Shown here: positions 45,087 to 54,504 of the stretch, one piece after another
Layout of the letters: every line of letters begins with the position of its first letter
Position numbering within the stretch: position 1 is the first letter of the stretch
NCBI GenBank assembly: GCA_902800185.1
Contig: CADCDK010000011.1
Coordinates: 1-64,000, forward strand
Length of the DNA: 64,000 nucleotides
Reading direction: 5' to 3'
From: an uncultured Prevotellaceae bacterium
GTDB lineage: Bacteria; Bacteroidota; Bacteroidia; Bacteroidales; Bacteroidaceae
Made by a program: the position numbers and the translations under genes
Notes under the pieces: model-generated
What the model saw: the letters and a program-made list of their open reading frames with translations, nothing else
Told to the model about the DNA's origin: nothing
Databases searched by the model: none

Positions 45087-45793
45087 TCATTGTGGAAGAC
45101 GTGCCCCTCGAGCTGAAAGGTACAGAAGGAATCTTCCGCAACGAGATTCCCGAAGCCGAGATCATCGGGACTGCAGATACCGAACAAGCTTATTGGAGGC
45201 TGATTAAAAACAACCTTCCTGACCTTGTCCTGCTCGACTTGGGGCTGGGCGGCTCAACAACGGTTGGCGTGGAAATCTGCAGACATACAAAGGAGGCCTA
45301 TCCTCAGGTGAAGGTTCTCATCTTTACAGGTGAGATTCTGAACGAAAAGCTTTGGGTGGATGTGCTTGACGCAGGTTGCGACGGCATCATTCTCAAAAGT
45401 GGCGAATTGCTGACCCGAGGCGATGTATTTAGTGTCATGACGGGGAAAAAGATGGTGTTCAACCAGCCGATTCTCGAAAAGATTGTAGAGAGATTCAAAA
45501 GGAGTGTGGGCAGTCAGCTCATGCGTCAGGAGGCCGTCATCGATTATGAGATAGACGAATATGACGAGCGTTTCCTCCGCCACCTGGCATTGGGCTACAC
45601 CAAGGAGCAGATTACCAATCTGCGTGGTATGCCTTTTGGCGTGAAGAGTCTCGAGAAACGACAGAACGAATTGATTCAGAAGCTCTTTCCCTATGGCAAC
45701 GGACACATGGGTGTTAATGCGACGCGCCTTGTGGTGCGTGCCTGCGAACTTGGCATCCTTGATGTGGAGAACCTGCGGCCGGACGAGGAGTGA
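45068..45793 (+). CDS. Response regulator with LuxR-like DNA-binding domain
   Basis: A 241-residue protein. The receiver domain has the acidic pair E10/D11, the phospho-acceptor D57 in LVLLDLGLGG, T87 in FTGE and K110 in IILKSG. The C-terminal part (about 165-235) has a LuxR-type helix-turn-helix, FLRHLALGYTKEQITNLRG, but with unusual spacing. It overlaps the sensor gene by 19 bp, so the two are translationally coupled and are a cognate pair. A membrane protein gene follows 10 bp later. Targets are unknown; promoter sites for it were not identified. Confidence 0.9.
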   Translation: MEKFKVIIVEDVPLELKGTEGIFRNEIPEAEIIGTADTEQAYWRLIKNNLPDLVLLDLGLGGSTTVGVEICRHTKEAYPQVKVLIFTGEILNEKLWVDVLDAGCDGIILKSGELLTRGDVFSVMTGKKMVFNQPILEKIVERFKRSVGSQLMRQEAVIDYEIDEYDERFLRHLALGYTKEQITNLRGMPFGVKSLEKRQNELIQKLFPYGNGHMGVNATRLVVRACELGILDVENLRPDEE

Positions 45794-45803
45794 GGAAAGT
45801 GAT

Positions 45804-46406
45804 ATGAAGTATATTTCCTATACAGCGCTGGGGCTTGCCATCCTGCAATTGCTGACGATATTGGTATCGTGGCTCATCACGGCAGCTATGCCTGACGCCA
45901 TGATGCGTTCTCTGTTAAGCAGCGAGGGCATCAGGTGGTTCTTCGGAAGCTTTACCGACAACATGCTTTCACCATTGATGCTGTGGATGATTCTCGTAGC
46001 CCTGTCGGTATCGGTGTTTCGTGCCAGCGGCTTGTCGCTGCGGGTGCAGACCTATCGCCAGCGGTTTGCGCTACGGCTTGTTTTGGGGGAACTGTTGGTC
46101 ATTCTCTCTGTGTGGGCTCTGCTCACGATGATTCCCCACGCCATTCTTTTGAGTGCTTCGGGAAGACTGTTCCCAAGTAGTGCCTCTGACAGCCTGATTC
46201 CTGTTCTTTGTGCTATGCTGTTCATCATCTCTGCGACCTATGGATTGGCTTCCGGTTCGTTCCGCTCCGTCCATGATGTGACACGAAGCCTTTCCGCGGG
46301 ATCTCCTTTGCTCCTTCCGCTGTTGCTGGTGTATATCCTGACCAAGCAGCTGATAGCCTCCATTGTCTTTGTCTGGGGTTTGTCAGGTGAAACTTTTCTA
46401 CCTTAA
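45804..46406 (+). CDS. Multi-pass membrane protein resembling part of AbgT transporters
   Basis: A 200-residue protein from the ATG at 45804, 10 bp after the response regulator stop, with about five membrane helices. An open frame reaches back to 45693 but the extra part lies inside the regulator gene. The stretch LLSSEGIRWFFGSFTDN followed by a hydrophobic run and RASGL recalls a segment of the p-aminobenzoyl-glutamate transporter (AbgT) family, but the protein is less than half of a full transporter. It could be a family-specific short form, a component of the two-component system, or unrelated. Function is not assigned. Confidence 0.7.
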   Translation: MKYISYTALGLAILQLLTILVSWLITAAMPDAMMRSLLSSEGIRWFFGSFTDNMLSPLMLWMILVALSVSVFRASGLSLRVQTYRQRFALRLVLGELLVILSVWALLTMIPHAILLSASGRLFPSSASDSLIPVLCAMLFIISATYGLASGSFRSVHDVTRSLSAGSPLLLPLLLVYILTKQLIASIVFVWGLSGETFLP

Positions 46407-46408
46407 CA

Positions 46409-46440
46409 CTTGTGAATATATAAAATCTTTCGTAAATTTG
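46409..46440 (+). promoter_or_regulatory. Promoter of the DPP-IV gene
   Basis: CTTG (46409-46412), 20-bp spacer, TAAATTTG (46433-46440), then 32 bp to the ATG. The -33 box differs from TTTG by one base. Confidence 0.78.
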
Positions 46441-46472
46441 CATCCATACAATCAATCAAACTTACACGGAAA

Positions 46473-48677
46473 ATGAAAAGAATAGCAATCCTATGTGTGG
46501 CAGCCTTACTGAGTGCAGGAAGTGTGTTTGCCGCACGTTTTGAGTTGAAGGACATTACTGGCGGACGCTTTGCCGCCAAGCGTATTGGTGGAATGATACC
46601 TATGGAGGGTACAGACCAGTATGCACGTATCAGCGACGATTACACGAAAATTGTTCAATATTCTTTCAAGACAGGTAAAGAGACGGGTGTGCTTTTTGAT
46701 GCAGCCAACACGCTGGGTGAGCATATTGACCGCATTGACGGATATGTGATGTCGCCCGATGGGACGCGCATGCTCATCCAGACGAAGACAGAATATGTTT
46801 ACCGTCGCTCGTACAAGGCGGTGTTCTATATATACACCATCAAGAGCCGTCGCCTGGAACGCCTTTCCGACGGTGGTCCGCAGCAGGTTCCTACATGGAG
46901 TCCCGACGGCACACAGGTTGCCTTCGTCCGCGACAACAATATCTTCCTTGTGAAGTTGCTTTACGATAACGCCGAAAGCCAAGTGACCAAGGACGGCAAG
47001 TTCAACGAGGTCATCAACGGTATTCCTGACTGGGTCTATGAAGAAGAGTTCGAGTATAATCGTGCCCTTTGCTTCAGCGCAGATGGTACACAGATTTGCT
47101 GGGTTCGTTTCGATGAGTCGGGGGTCAAGAAGTATGCCCTTCAGATGTTCCGTGGGGCGAAGCCGGAGTTTGATGCTTATGCCCTCTATCCTGGAGAATA
47201 CAGCTACAAATATCCGAAAGCAGGCGAAGACAACTCGAAGGTTTCTGTTTGGTCATACGACATCAAAAGCCACCAGACGCGCCAGCTTCAGGTTCCCCTT
47301 GACGCGGAAGGCTATATCCCACGAATTGTTCCCACTACCGACCCGACGAAGATTCTTGTCTATACGATGAACCGCCACCAGGACATCCTGAACATCTATA
47401 CCGTTAATCCCCTATCGACATTGGCAGAATTGCTCGTCAAGGAAACCGACAAGAAATATGTGAACGAGGAGGTTCTTGCCAATATTATCATCGGCAAGGA
47501 ACACCTGTTGCTACCAAGTGAGCGTGACGGCTACATGCACCTCTATATCTACAACATGAACGGAACACTCGAGCAGAAGATTGGCGATGGGAACTATGAT
47601 ATTACGAGTGTTTACGGATACGACGAGAAGACAGGTGATGTGTATTATCAGGCTGCTGCCTTGAATGCCCACGACCGCCAGATTTACGTCACCCACAAAA
47701 ACGGAAAGACCGAGCGTCTGTCTGATCAGGAGGGATGGAATGTGGCTATGTTCTCGGGTGATTACAAATACTTCGTCAATACATGGAGTGATGCCAATAC
47801 GCCCTTTGTCTATACCATCAGAGATAATAAGGGAAAGGTGCTCTCCACTCCGCAGGACAATGCCGAACTGAAAGAAAAGCTTGCCGGATATCCTGTAACA
47901 CGAAAGGAGTTCTTCACGTTCAAGACTTCTGAGGGTGTGGAACTCGATGGATGGATGGTAAAGCCTGCCGATTTCAAGGAGTCGAAGAAATACCCTGTTA
48001 TCATGTTCCAATACAGCGGTCCTGGAAGCCAGCAGGTAGTCAACTCGTGGAATGTCGGTTCGATGGGGCAGGGCGCCATGTTCGACCATTATCTTGCACA
48101 GGAAGGGTTCATTGTTGTCTGCGTCGATGGACGTGGTACGGGTGCCCGTGGTGCCGATTTCGAGAAGTGCACGTACCAGATGTTGGGCAATCTGGAAGCA
48201 AAGGATCAGGTGGAGACAGCCTTGTGGCTGGGACGCCAGTCATTTGTTGACAAAGACCGCATCGGTCTTTGGGGATGGAGCTATGGAGGCTTCTGCACGC
48301 TGATGAGCATGAGTGAGGGACGTGGTGTCTTCAAGGCAGGTGTTGCGGTGGCTCCGCCCACATGTTATCGGTATTATGACTCCGTCTATACCGAGCGTTA
48401 TATGCGTACACCAAAGGAGAACCCCACAGGCTATAACGATAACCCTATCTCGCGTGCCAGTCAGCTACACGGAGCCTTGCTTCTCTGTCACGGACTTGCT
48501 GATGACAACGTTCATCCGCAGAACACCTATGAATACACAGAGGCACTCGTGCAAGCAGACAAAGACTTCAAGATGAATGTTTACACCAACCGTAACCACA
48601 GCATTTACGGAGGCAACACGCGCAATCATCTGCTGCGACAGATTACGGAGTTCTTTAAGGATAAAATGGGGATTTAA
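46473..48677 (+). CDS. Dipeptidyl peptidase IV (S9B family)
   Basis: A 734-residue exported serine peptidase. A signal peptide (MKRIAILCVAALLSAGSVFA) precedes an eight-bladed beta-propeller (about 40-490) and an alpha/beta-hydrolase domain. The catalytic residues are S603 in GWSYGGF, D677 in HGLADDNVH and H709 in NRNHSIYGG, and DWVYEEEF (about 188-195) supplies the Glu pair that holds the substrate amino end. It removes X-Pro (or X-Ala) dipeptides from peptides in the periplasm and supports peptide use; homologues in oral Bacteroidetes act on host proteins. A DUF4861 gene follows 40 bp downstream. Confidence 0.94.
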   Translation: MKRIAILCVAALLSAGSVFAARFELKDITGGRFAAKRIGGMIPMEGTDQYARISDDYTKIVQYSFKTGKETGVLFDAANTLGEHIDRIDGYVMSPDGTRMLIQTKTEYVYRRSYKAVFYIYTIKSRRLERLSDGGPQQVPTWSPDGTQVAFVRDNNIFLVKLLYDNAESQVTKDGKFNEVINGIPDWVYEEEFEYNRALCFSADGTQICWVRFDESGVKKYALQMFRGAKPEFDAYALYPGEYSYKYPKAGEDNSKVSVWSYDIKSHQTRQLQVPLDAEGYIPRIVPTTDPTKILVYTMNRHQDILNIYTVNPLSTLAELLVKETDKKYVNEEVLANIIIGKEHLLLPSERDGYMHLYIYNMNGTLEQKIGDGNYDITSVYGYDEKTGDVYYQAAALNAHDRQIYVTHKNGKTERLSDQEGWNVAMFSGDYKYFVNTWSDANTPFVYTIRDNKGKVLSTPQDNAELKEKLAGYPVTRKEFFTFKTSEGVELDGWMVKPADFKESKKYPVIMFQYSGPGSQQVVNSWNVGSMGQGAMFDHYLAQEGFIVVCVDGRGTGARGADFEKCTYQMLGNLEAKDQVETALWLGRQSFVDKDRIGLWGWSYGGFCTLMSMSEGRGVFKAGVAVAPPTCYRYYDSVYTERYMRTPKENPTGYNDNPISRASQLHGALLLCHGLADDNVHPQNTYEYTEALVQADKDFKMNVYTNRNHSIYGGNTRNHLLRQITEFFKDKMGI

Positions 48678-48717
48678 GAATTGGCAATTCATAGATAATA
48701 TAGAAACTGGTTGAGAT

Positions 48718-49935
48718 ATGAGAGCGTTCTTTTTGACGATTGTTCTTGGGGTCTTGTTGATGCCCATGCAGGCAGCAAAGACCGTGACGATTACTGTCAC
48801 CAACGAAGAGAAAGTACAAAGGCAAGAGCTGATAGAGATTGACTTCAAAGCCATCTCTGAACAGCTTGGCTTAGGTGAGGACGACGGTTTCGTCGTGAAG
48901 AATGCCTTCGGGCAACAAGTGGATTATCAGCTCACCTACGATGGGCACTTGCTTATTGACGTTGCTGTACGACCTGGCGGGAAGGCCCAGTACACCGTGT
49001 CGAAAGGCATTCCCACACAGATGAAGCAATGGGTGTTTGGTAAGATGTATCCTACACGCAAGGACGATATCGCCTGGGAGAACGACCGAGGTGCCTATCG
49101 TGTTTATGGACCTGCCCTCCAACGCACAGGTGAACGTTCCTTTGGGGTTGATGTGTGGACAAAGAACACTCCCGAGATTGTTGTTGAAGACCGCTACACA
49201 GCCGACTATGACGGAAATATCCTGAAAAGTATCTATAGCCGTAAGAAGCAGGGTGACAAGTGGCGCGAGGAAGATCTCCGCACCTCTTTCCACCTTGACC
49301 ACGGAAATGGACTCGACTGCTACTCCGTAGGTCCGACACTCGGCTGCGGAACGCCTGCCCTCATGGTTAACGACCAGCTCCTGATGCCCTGGTGTTACAA
49401 AGACTACGAGATTCTTGATAACGGACCTCTGCGCTTTACTGTGGAACTCGCTTACCATCCTGCTGTTGTCGGTACAGATTCGGCCGTTGTCGAGCATCGC
49501 ATCATCAGTCTTGATAAAGGTTCTAATTTCAACAAAGTCGTTGTTTGGTACGATGGACTTTCCAAGCCCTGTGACTTCGCCACAGGTGTGGTCGTTCACT
49601 CTGCCGACAAAGAGAGCTACGTCTTGGGTAAGAACTTTGTGCAATATGCTGATCCCACCGACACGCCAGACAAGCACAACTTCCAAATCTACGTTGCCAC
49701 ACTTTTTCCCGAGGGTGCTGCCACACGTTTTCTGCCTCTGGCGAAGCCCCAGAATGGTATTGAAGGGCATGCCCTTGGTGTTGTGAAGAAGCTTACTGCC
49801 GGCAAGAAGTACACTTACTATTTCGGTTCCGCTTGGTCAAAGCACGATGTACGTACCCAGAATGAGTGGCAAGTTCGCATCAACGATTTCATGAATGCTC
49901 TTGCTACTCCTCTGAAAGTAGAAGTCGAACAATAA
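48718..49935 (+). CDS. DUF4861 family exported protein
   Basis: A 405-residue protein with a signal peptide (MRAFFLTIVLGVLLMPMQAA) and a beta-rich body typical of DUF4861. These proteins are often found near polysaccharide-degradation genes in Bacteroidetes and have a galactose-mutarotase-like look, but activity is not established here. Motifs include KMYPTRKDDIAWENDRGAYR (about 110-129) and HLDHGNGLDCYSVG (about 197-210). It probably shares a transcript with DPP-IV and ends 11 bp from the convergent rlmD stop. Confidence 0.82.
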   Translation: MRAFFLTIVLGVLLMPMQAAKTVTITVTNEEKVQRQELIEIDFKAISEQLGLGEDDGFVVKNAFGQQVDYQLTYDGHLLIDVAVRPGGKAQYTVSKGIPTQMKQWVFGKMYPTRKDDIAWENDRGAYRVYGPALQRTGERSFGVDVWTKNTPEIVVEDRYTADYDGNILKSIYSRKKQGDKWREEDLRTSFHLDHGNGLDCYSVGPTLGCGTPALMVNDQLLMPWCYKDYEILDNGPLRFTVELAYHPAVVGTDSAVVEHRIISLDKGSNFNKVVVWYDGLSKPCDFATGVVVHSADKESYVLGKNFVQYADPTDTPDKHNFQIYVATLFPEGAATRFLPLAKPQNGIEGHALGVVKKLTAGKKYTYYFGSAWSKHDVRTQNEWQVRINDFMNALATPLKVEVEQ

Positions 49936-49946
49936 GGAAAACAGAG

Positions 49947-51518
49947 TTATCTGGCTTTCAACAGTACAACGTTCTCCACATGAGGTGTGTGGGGGAACAT
50001 GTCCACGGGTTGAATCGTGATGATGTCATATTGCTGTGTGAGCTGTTCGAGGTCTCGTGCTTGGGTTGCGGGATTACAGCTGACATAGACAACACGACGG
50101 GGGTGAGCTCCTAAAATGGTTTTCACCACATCTGGATGCATGCCTGCACGGGGTGGGTCGGTAATGATCACATCAGGACGTCCATGCTGTTGGATAAAGT
50201 CTTCAGTCAGTATGTCTTTCATGTCGCCCGCATAGAAAAGCGTGTTGTCAATATCATTAAGCTTGGAATTGACCTTAGCATCCTCAATAGCTTCAGGAAC
50301 ATACTCGATGCCTACAACCTGTCGGGCTCCGCCCGCTACGAAGTTGGCAATGGTTCCCGTACCCGTGTAGAGGTCATAGACAAGCGGTTTCTCGTCACTT
50401 TTCGATTCGCCAACGTTACAGAAAGCAAACTCGCGTACAATAGAATAAAGATGGTATGCTTGCTCCGTGTTGGTCTGATAGAAGCTCTTCGCCCCAACCT
50501 TGAAGCGTAGCTGTTCCATACTTTCAATAATATGGTCGTTACCGCTGAATACATGAATGGGAAGATCTCCGAATGTGTCGTTGCATTTGCAGTTATTTAC
50601 CCATAGTAAAGAACTGATTTCCTTAAATTTATCAGAGATATGCTTTAGTAGTGCTTCTACCTTCTCTCCGTCTTCTGTTGCATGCAAGTTCTCGTCCTCC
50701 AATTTCACTTGTATGATGACCATCCACTCGCCCGTGTTAGAGTTGCGAATGATAACATCGCGCAAGACACCCGTCTGTTCCCTTAAATCAAAGAAAGGAA
50801 TACCCAAGGCGATAGCCTTGTCACGTACTTCGTTGCGTATTTTGTTCTGAAGATGATCCATCAGACAGCATTCCTCGATGGGTAGAATCTTGTCGAAGGC
50901 TCCTGTGATATGGAAACCGATGGCAGGCTTGTTCTTCAAACTTTGGATATTGTCCTCTGTCTCCTGGTATCTTCCTCTATCTTCTTCTATCTCCTCTTTG
51001 GTCAGATAACGCTTGTTGGCGGCTCCGAAGTCGAGCTTGTTGCGATACTCACGCGTCTTGACGCTACCAAGAATGTGGCGGAACTCCATTTCGAGAGTTT
51101 GCTGCCCCTCCTTGTTTGAGCAAAGCTGCTCACCGGGTAGAGGTATGTTAAGATGCCCGATGCGAGAAAGCTGGTCATATACCTGCTTCTCTTTGAACTT
51201 CAGTTGCTCGGCGTAGGGGAGATTCTGCCATTTGCAACCGCCGCAAACACCAAAATGCTGGCACATAGGCTTCTCCCTGACTTCGCTGTACTGGTGGAAT
51301 CGTATTACTTCGGCTTCAGCATAGCTGTGTTTCCTGCGTCTGATTTGAAGGTCCACGACATCCCCAGGTACACACCACGGAACGAACACCACAAGTTGAC
51401 TCTCAGGGGTTCCGTCGTGAGCAGGTATAGTGAGTCTGACAAGAGACTTTCCTTCAGCGGCAATATCGGTGATGGTTATATTTTCAAAGATAGGTAATGG
51501 CTTCCTTTTGCGTGTCAT
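49947..51518 (-). CDS. rlmD: 23S rRNA (uracil-C5)-methyltransferase, RlmD/TrmA family
   Basis: A 523-residue SAM-dependent enzyme. An N-terminal TRAM domain (about 8-75) is followed by Fe-S ligands C86, C92 and C95 (CQHFGVCGGCKWQ) and a fourth Cys in EECCLM, then a SAM domain with VYDLYTGTGTIANF, and the catalytic TDPPRAGMHPD and YVSCNPATQARDL. It methylates a uridine of 23S rRNA; which position cannot be told from RlmD/RlmCD relatives by sequence alone. It is a single-gene unit divergent from ppdK. Confidence 0.9.
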   Translation of the reverse strand: MTRKRKPLPIFENITITDIAAEGKSLVRLTIPAHDGTPESQLVVFVPWCVPGDVVDLQIRRRKHSYAEAEVIRFHQYSEVREKPMCQHFGVCGGCKWQNLPYAEQLKFKEKQVYDQLSRIGHLNIPLPGEQLCSNKEGQQTLEMEFRHILGSVKTREYRNKLDFGAANKRYLTKEEIEEDRGRYQETEDNIQSLKNKPAIGFHITGAFDKILPIEECCLMDHLQNKIRNEVRDKAIALGIPFFDLREQTGVLRDVIIRNSNTGEWMVIIQVKLEDENLHATEDGEKVEALLKHISDKFKEISSLLWVNNCKCNDTFGDLPIHVFSGNDHIIESMEQLRFKVGAKSFYQTNTEQAYHLYSIVREFAFCNVGESKSDEKPLVYDLYTGTGTIANFVAGGARQVVGIEYVPEAIEDAKVNSKLNDIDNTLFYAGDMKDILTEDFIQQHGRPDVIITDPPRAGMHPDVVKTILGAHPRRVVYVSCNPATQARDLEQLTQQYDIITIQPVDMFPHTPHVENVVLLKAR

Positions 51519-51546
51519 ATATAATGTATTTATAACGTTTCGGCTG

Positions 51547-51554
51547 CAAAGTTA
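51547..51554 (-). promoter_or_regulatory. -7 box of rlmD
   Basis: TAACTTTG on the minus strand lies 29 bp before the ATG. No -33 box is seen at the right distance. Confidence 0.5.
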
Positions 51555-51604
51555 GTGATTTTTTCGTGATTGTAATGTACACTTTGCAAATAATCATTAA
51601 AACA

Positions 51605-51636
51605 TTTGGAGAATTGCACAAAAAAGAGTATCTTTG
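51605..51636 (+). promoter_or_regulatory. Promoter of ppdK
   Basis: TTTG (51605-51608), 20-bp spacer, TATCTTTG (51629-51636): a full consensus match, 51 bp before the ATG. Confidence 0.88.
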
Positions 51637-51687
51637 CGCAATATTTGAAAACAAACAATTATTTATAAATTTGATACCAAACCAACT

Positions 51688-54408
51688 ATGAGTCAAAAAA
51701 GAGTTTATACCTTTGGTAATGGTAAAGCTGAAGGTAATGCAAAAATGCGTGAGGAACTTGGCGGCAAGGGTGCCAACCTTGCTGAGATGAACCACATTGG
51801 TGTACCTGTTCCTCCTGGTTTCACTATCACAACAGACTGCTGTAACGAGTATTACGAGGTTGGTCAGGAGAAGATCATGGAACTCCTGAACGACGATGTT
51901 ATGGCAGCCGTGAAGCACATCGAGGACTTGATGAATTGCAAGTTTGGCGATGCAGAGAATCCCCTGTTGGTTTCTGTACGTTCTGGTGCCCGCGCTTCTA
52001 TGCCTGGTATGATGGACACCATCCTGAACCTTGGCTTGAACGACGAGGTTGCAGAGGGTATGGCACAGAAGACCCAGAATCCTCACTTTGTTTACGACAG
52101 CTATCGTCGCTTTGTACAGATGTACGGAGACGTTGTGTTGGAAATGAAGCCCGTCAACAAGGAAGACATCGATCCGTTTGAGGAAATCATTGAGAAGGTG
52201 AAGGCTGAACGTGGCGTGAAACTGGACAAGGACCTCTCTGTCGATGAACTCAAGAAGCTTGTGAAGCTTTTCAAGACCGCCATCAAGGAGCGTACAGGCA
52301 AGGACTTCCCCAACGATCCTATCGAGCAACTTTGGGGTGCCATTTGTGCTGTGTTCCGTTCTTGGATGAACGAGCGCGCTATCCTCTATCGTAAGATGGA
52401 AGGTATTCCCGACGAGTGGGGTACAGCTGTTAGCGTTATGGCAATGGTGTTTGGTAACATGGGCGACAGCTCCGCAACGGGTGTATGCTTCAGTCGCGAT
52501 GCTGCCAATGGTGAGAACGTCTTCAACGGTGAGTATCTTGTCAACGCACAGGGTGAGGATGTGGTTGCCGGTATTCGCACACCTCAGCAGATTACCAAGC
52601 TCGGTTCACAGCGTTGGGCAGAGCGTGCAGGCATCTCCGAGGAAGAGCGTATCGCTAAGTATCCCTCAATGGAAGAGGCTATGCCTGAGATCTATGCTCA
52701 GTTGAACGGTATTCAGGAGAAGCTCGAGGAGCACTATCGTGATATGCAGGACATGGAGTTCACTGTACAGGAAGGCAAGCTCTGGTTCCTCCAGACACGT
52801 AATGGTAAGCGCACAGGTGCTGCTATGGTGAAGATTGCCATCGATTTGCTCCATGAGGGAAAAATCGACGAGAAGACAGCCATCATGCGTTGTGAGCCCA
52901 ACAAACTCGATGAATTGCTTCATCCTATCTTTGACAAGGTCGCTCTCGGCAAAGCCAAAGTTATCGCACAGGGTCTGCCCGCATCTCCTGGTGCAGCCTG
53001 CGGTCAAATTGTTTTCCATGCTGATGATGCTCAAGCCTGGCATGAGGATGGTCACAAAGTTGTGCTTGTGCGCATCGAGACCTCTCCTGAGGACCTCGCT
53101 GGTATGTCAGCTGCCGAAGGTATCCTGACCGCACGTGGCGGTATGACCTCTCACGCTGCTGTTGTAGCTCGTGGTATGGGTAAGTGCTGCGTTAGTGGTG
53201 TAGGTGCTTTGAACGTAGATTATAAGACCAAGACTGTTGAGATTGACGGTGTTGTCTATAAGGAAGGCGATTATATTTCTCTGAACGGAACAACAGGTCA
53301 GGTTTATGCAGGTGAGGTTCCCACTAAAGCCGCTGAGCTTTCAGGTGATTTCAAGGAGCTTATGGATCTCTGCGACAAGTACACCAAGTTGCAAGTTCGC
53401 ACCAATGCCGATACTCCGCACGATGCACAAGTAGCTCGTCAGTTCGGAGCCAAGGGTATTGGTTTGACCAGAACAGAGCACATGTTCTTCGAGGACAAGA
53501 AGATTGTGGCTATGCGTGAGATGATTCTGGCTGACAGCGTTGCTGGACGTGAGAAAGCTCTTGCAAAACTGTTGCCTTATCAGAAGGCTGACTTCAAGGG
53601 TATCCTTGAGGCTATGGACGGTCTGCCTGTTAACATCCGTCTGCTTGATCCGCCTCTCCATGAGTTCGTTCCCCATGATATTCCCGGTCAGCAGGTAATG
53701 GCTGATGAGATGGGTGTGAGCCTGGAGACAATCCAGCGTCGTGTAGCTTCTCTCGCAGAAAACAATCCAATGCTGGGTCATCGTGGTTGCCGCTTGGGTA
53801 TTACCTTCCCCGAGATTACCGCTATGCAGACAAAGGCCATCCTTTCTGCCGCCTGTGAACTGAAGCAGGAGGGTAAGAACCCGATGCCGGAAATCATGGT
53901 TCCGCTGATTGGAACACTCTACGAGCTGAAACAGCAGAAGGAGGTTATCCAGTATGCTGCTAAGGAAATCTTCCAGGAGTATGGTATCGAGGTTGAGTTT
54001 GAGATTGGTACGATGATTGAGATTCCGCGTGCAGCCCTGACTGCTGATCGCATTGCAGAGGAAGCCCAGTACTTCTCATTCGGTACAAACGACTTGACGC
54101 AAATGACCTTTGGTTACAGCCGCGACGATATCGCATCGTTCCTGCCTGTATATCTCGATAAGAAGATCCTGAAGGTTGACCCATTCCAGGTGCTCGACCA
54201 GAAGGGCGTAGGCCGTCTCATCAAGTATGCTGTGAAGGAAGGTCGTGAGGTTCGTCCAGAGCTTCGTTGCGGTATCTGCGGTGAGCATGGCGGTGAGCCC
54301 TCAAGTGTGAAGTTCTGCGCCAAGATTGGCATGAACTACGCTTCCTGCTCTCCCTTCCGTGTGCCTATCGCACGCCTTGCCGCCGCCCAGGCAGCCGTTG
54401 AGGAATAA
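51688..54408 (+). CDS. ppdK: Pyruvate, phosphate dikinase
   Basis: A 906-residue enzyme that interconverts pyruvate, ATP and phosphate with PEP, AMP and pyrophosphate. An N-terminal ATP-grasp domain (about 1-355) has GGKGANLAEM (about 26-35) and SVRSGARASMPGMMDT; the swivelling phosphohistidine domain has GGMTSHAAVVARGMGK with H489; and the C-terminal TIM-barrel (about 535-900) ends RCGICGEHGGEPSSV with the catalytic Cys in the GxCGEH motif. It is full length with a strong promoter. In anaerobic Bacteroidales it helps balance PEP and pyruvate and makes pyrophosphate-linked glycolysis or gluconeogenesis possible. Confidence 0.97.
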   Translation: MSQKRVYTFGNGKAEGNAKMREELGGKGANLAEMNHIGVPVPPGFTITTDCCNEYYEVGQEKIMELLNDDVMAAVKHIEDLMNCKFGDAENPLLVSVRSGARASMPGMMDTILNLGLNDEVAEGMAQKTQNPHFVYDSYRRFVQMYGDVVLEMKPVNKEDIDPFEEIIEKVKAERGVKLDKDLSVDELKKLVKLFKTAIKERTGKDFPNDPIEQLWGAICAVFRSWMNERAILYRKMEGIPDEWGTAVSVMAMVFGNMGDSSATGVCFSRDAANGENVFNGEYLVNAQGEDVVAGIRTPQQITKLGSQRWAERAGISEEERIAKYPSMEEAMPEIYAQLNGIQEKLEEHYRDMQDMEFTVQEGKLWFLQTRNGKRTGAAMVKIAIDLLHEGKIDEKTAIMRCEPNKLDELLHPIFDKVALGKAKVIAQGLPASPGAACGQIVFHADDAQAWHEDGHKVVLVRIETSPEDLAGMSAAEGILTARGGMTSHAAVVARGMGKCCVSGVGALNVDYKTKTVEIDGVVYKEGDYISLNGTTGQVYAGEVPTKAAELSGDFKELMDLCDKYTKLQVRTNADTPHDAQVARQFGAKGIGLTRTEHMFFEDKKIVAMREMILADSVAGREKALAKLLPYQKADFKGILEAMDGLPVNIRLLDPPLHEFVPHDIPGQQVMADEMGVSLETIQRRVASLAENNPMLGHRGCRLGITFPEITAMQTKAILSAACELKQEGKNPMPEIMVPLIGTLYELKQQKEVIQYAAKEIFQEYGIEVEFEIGTMIEIPRAALTADRIAEEAQYFSFGTNDLTQMTFGYSRDDIASFLPVYLDKKILKVDPFQVLDQKGVGRLIKYAVKEGREVRPELRCGICGEHGGEPSSVKFCAKIGMNYASCSPFRVPIARLAAAQAAVEE

Positions 54409-54440
54409 AATCTTCAATATCAATATCAATAACTGAAAGG

Positions 54441-54500
54441 CTCCATCTCCTGTCTATCTTCTATATAACAATAGGAGAAGTAGGAGATGGAGAACTTTTT
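54441..54500 (+). terminator. Terminator after ppdK
   Basis: An 11-bp perfect stem CTCCATCTCCT (54441-54451) / AGGAGATGGAG (54482-54492) encloses a 30-base loop with an inner imperfect stem (CTTCTAT / ATAGGAGAAG), followed by ACTTTTTT. The next gene starts immediately after it. Confidence 0.75.
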
Positions 54501-54504
54501 TAAG

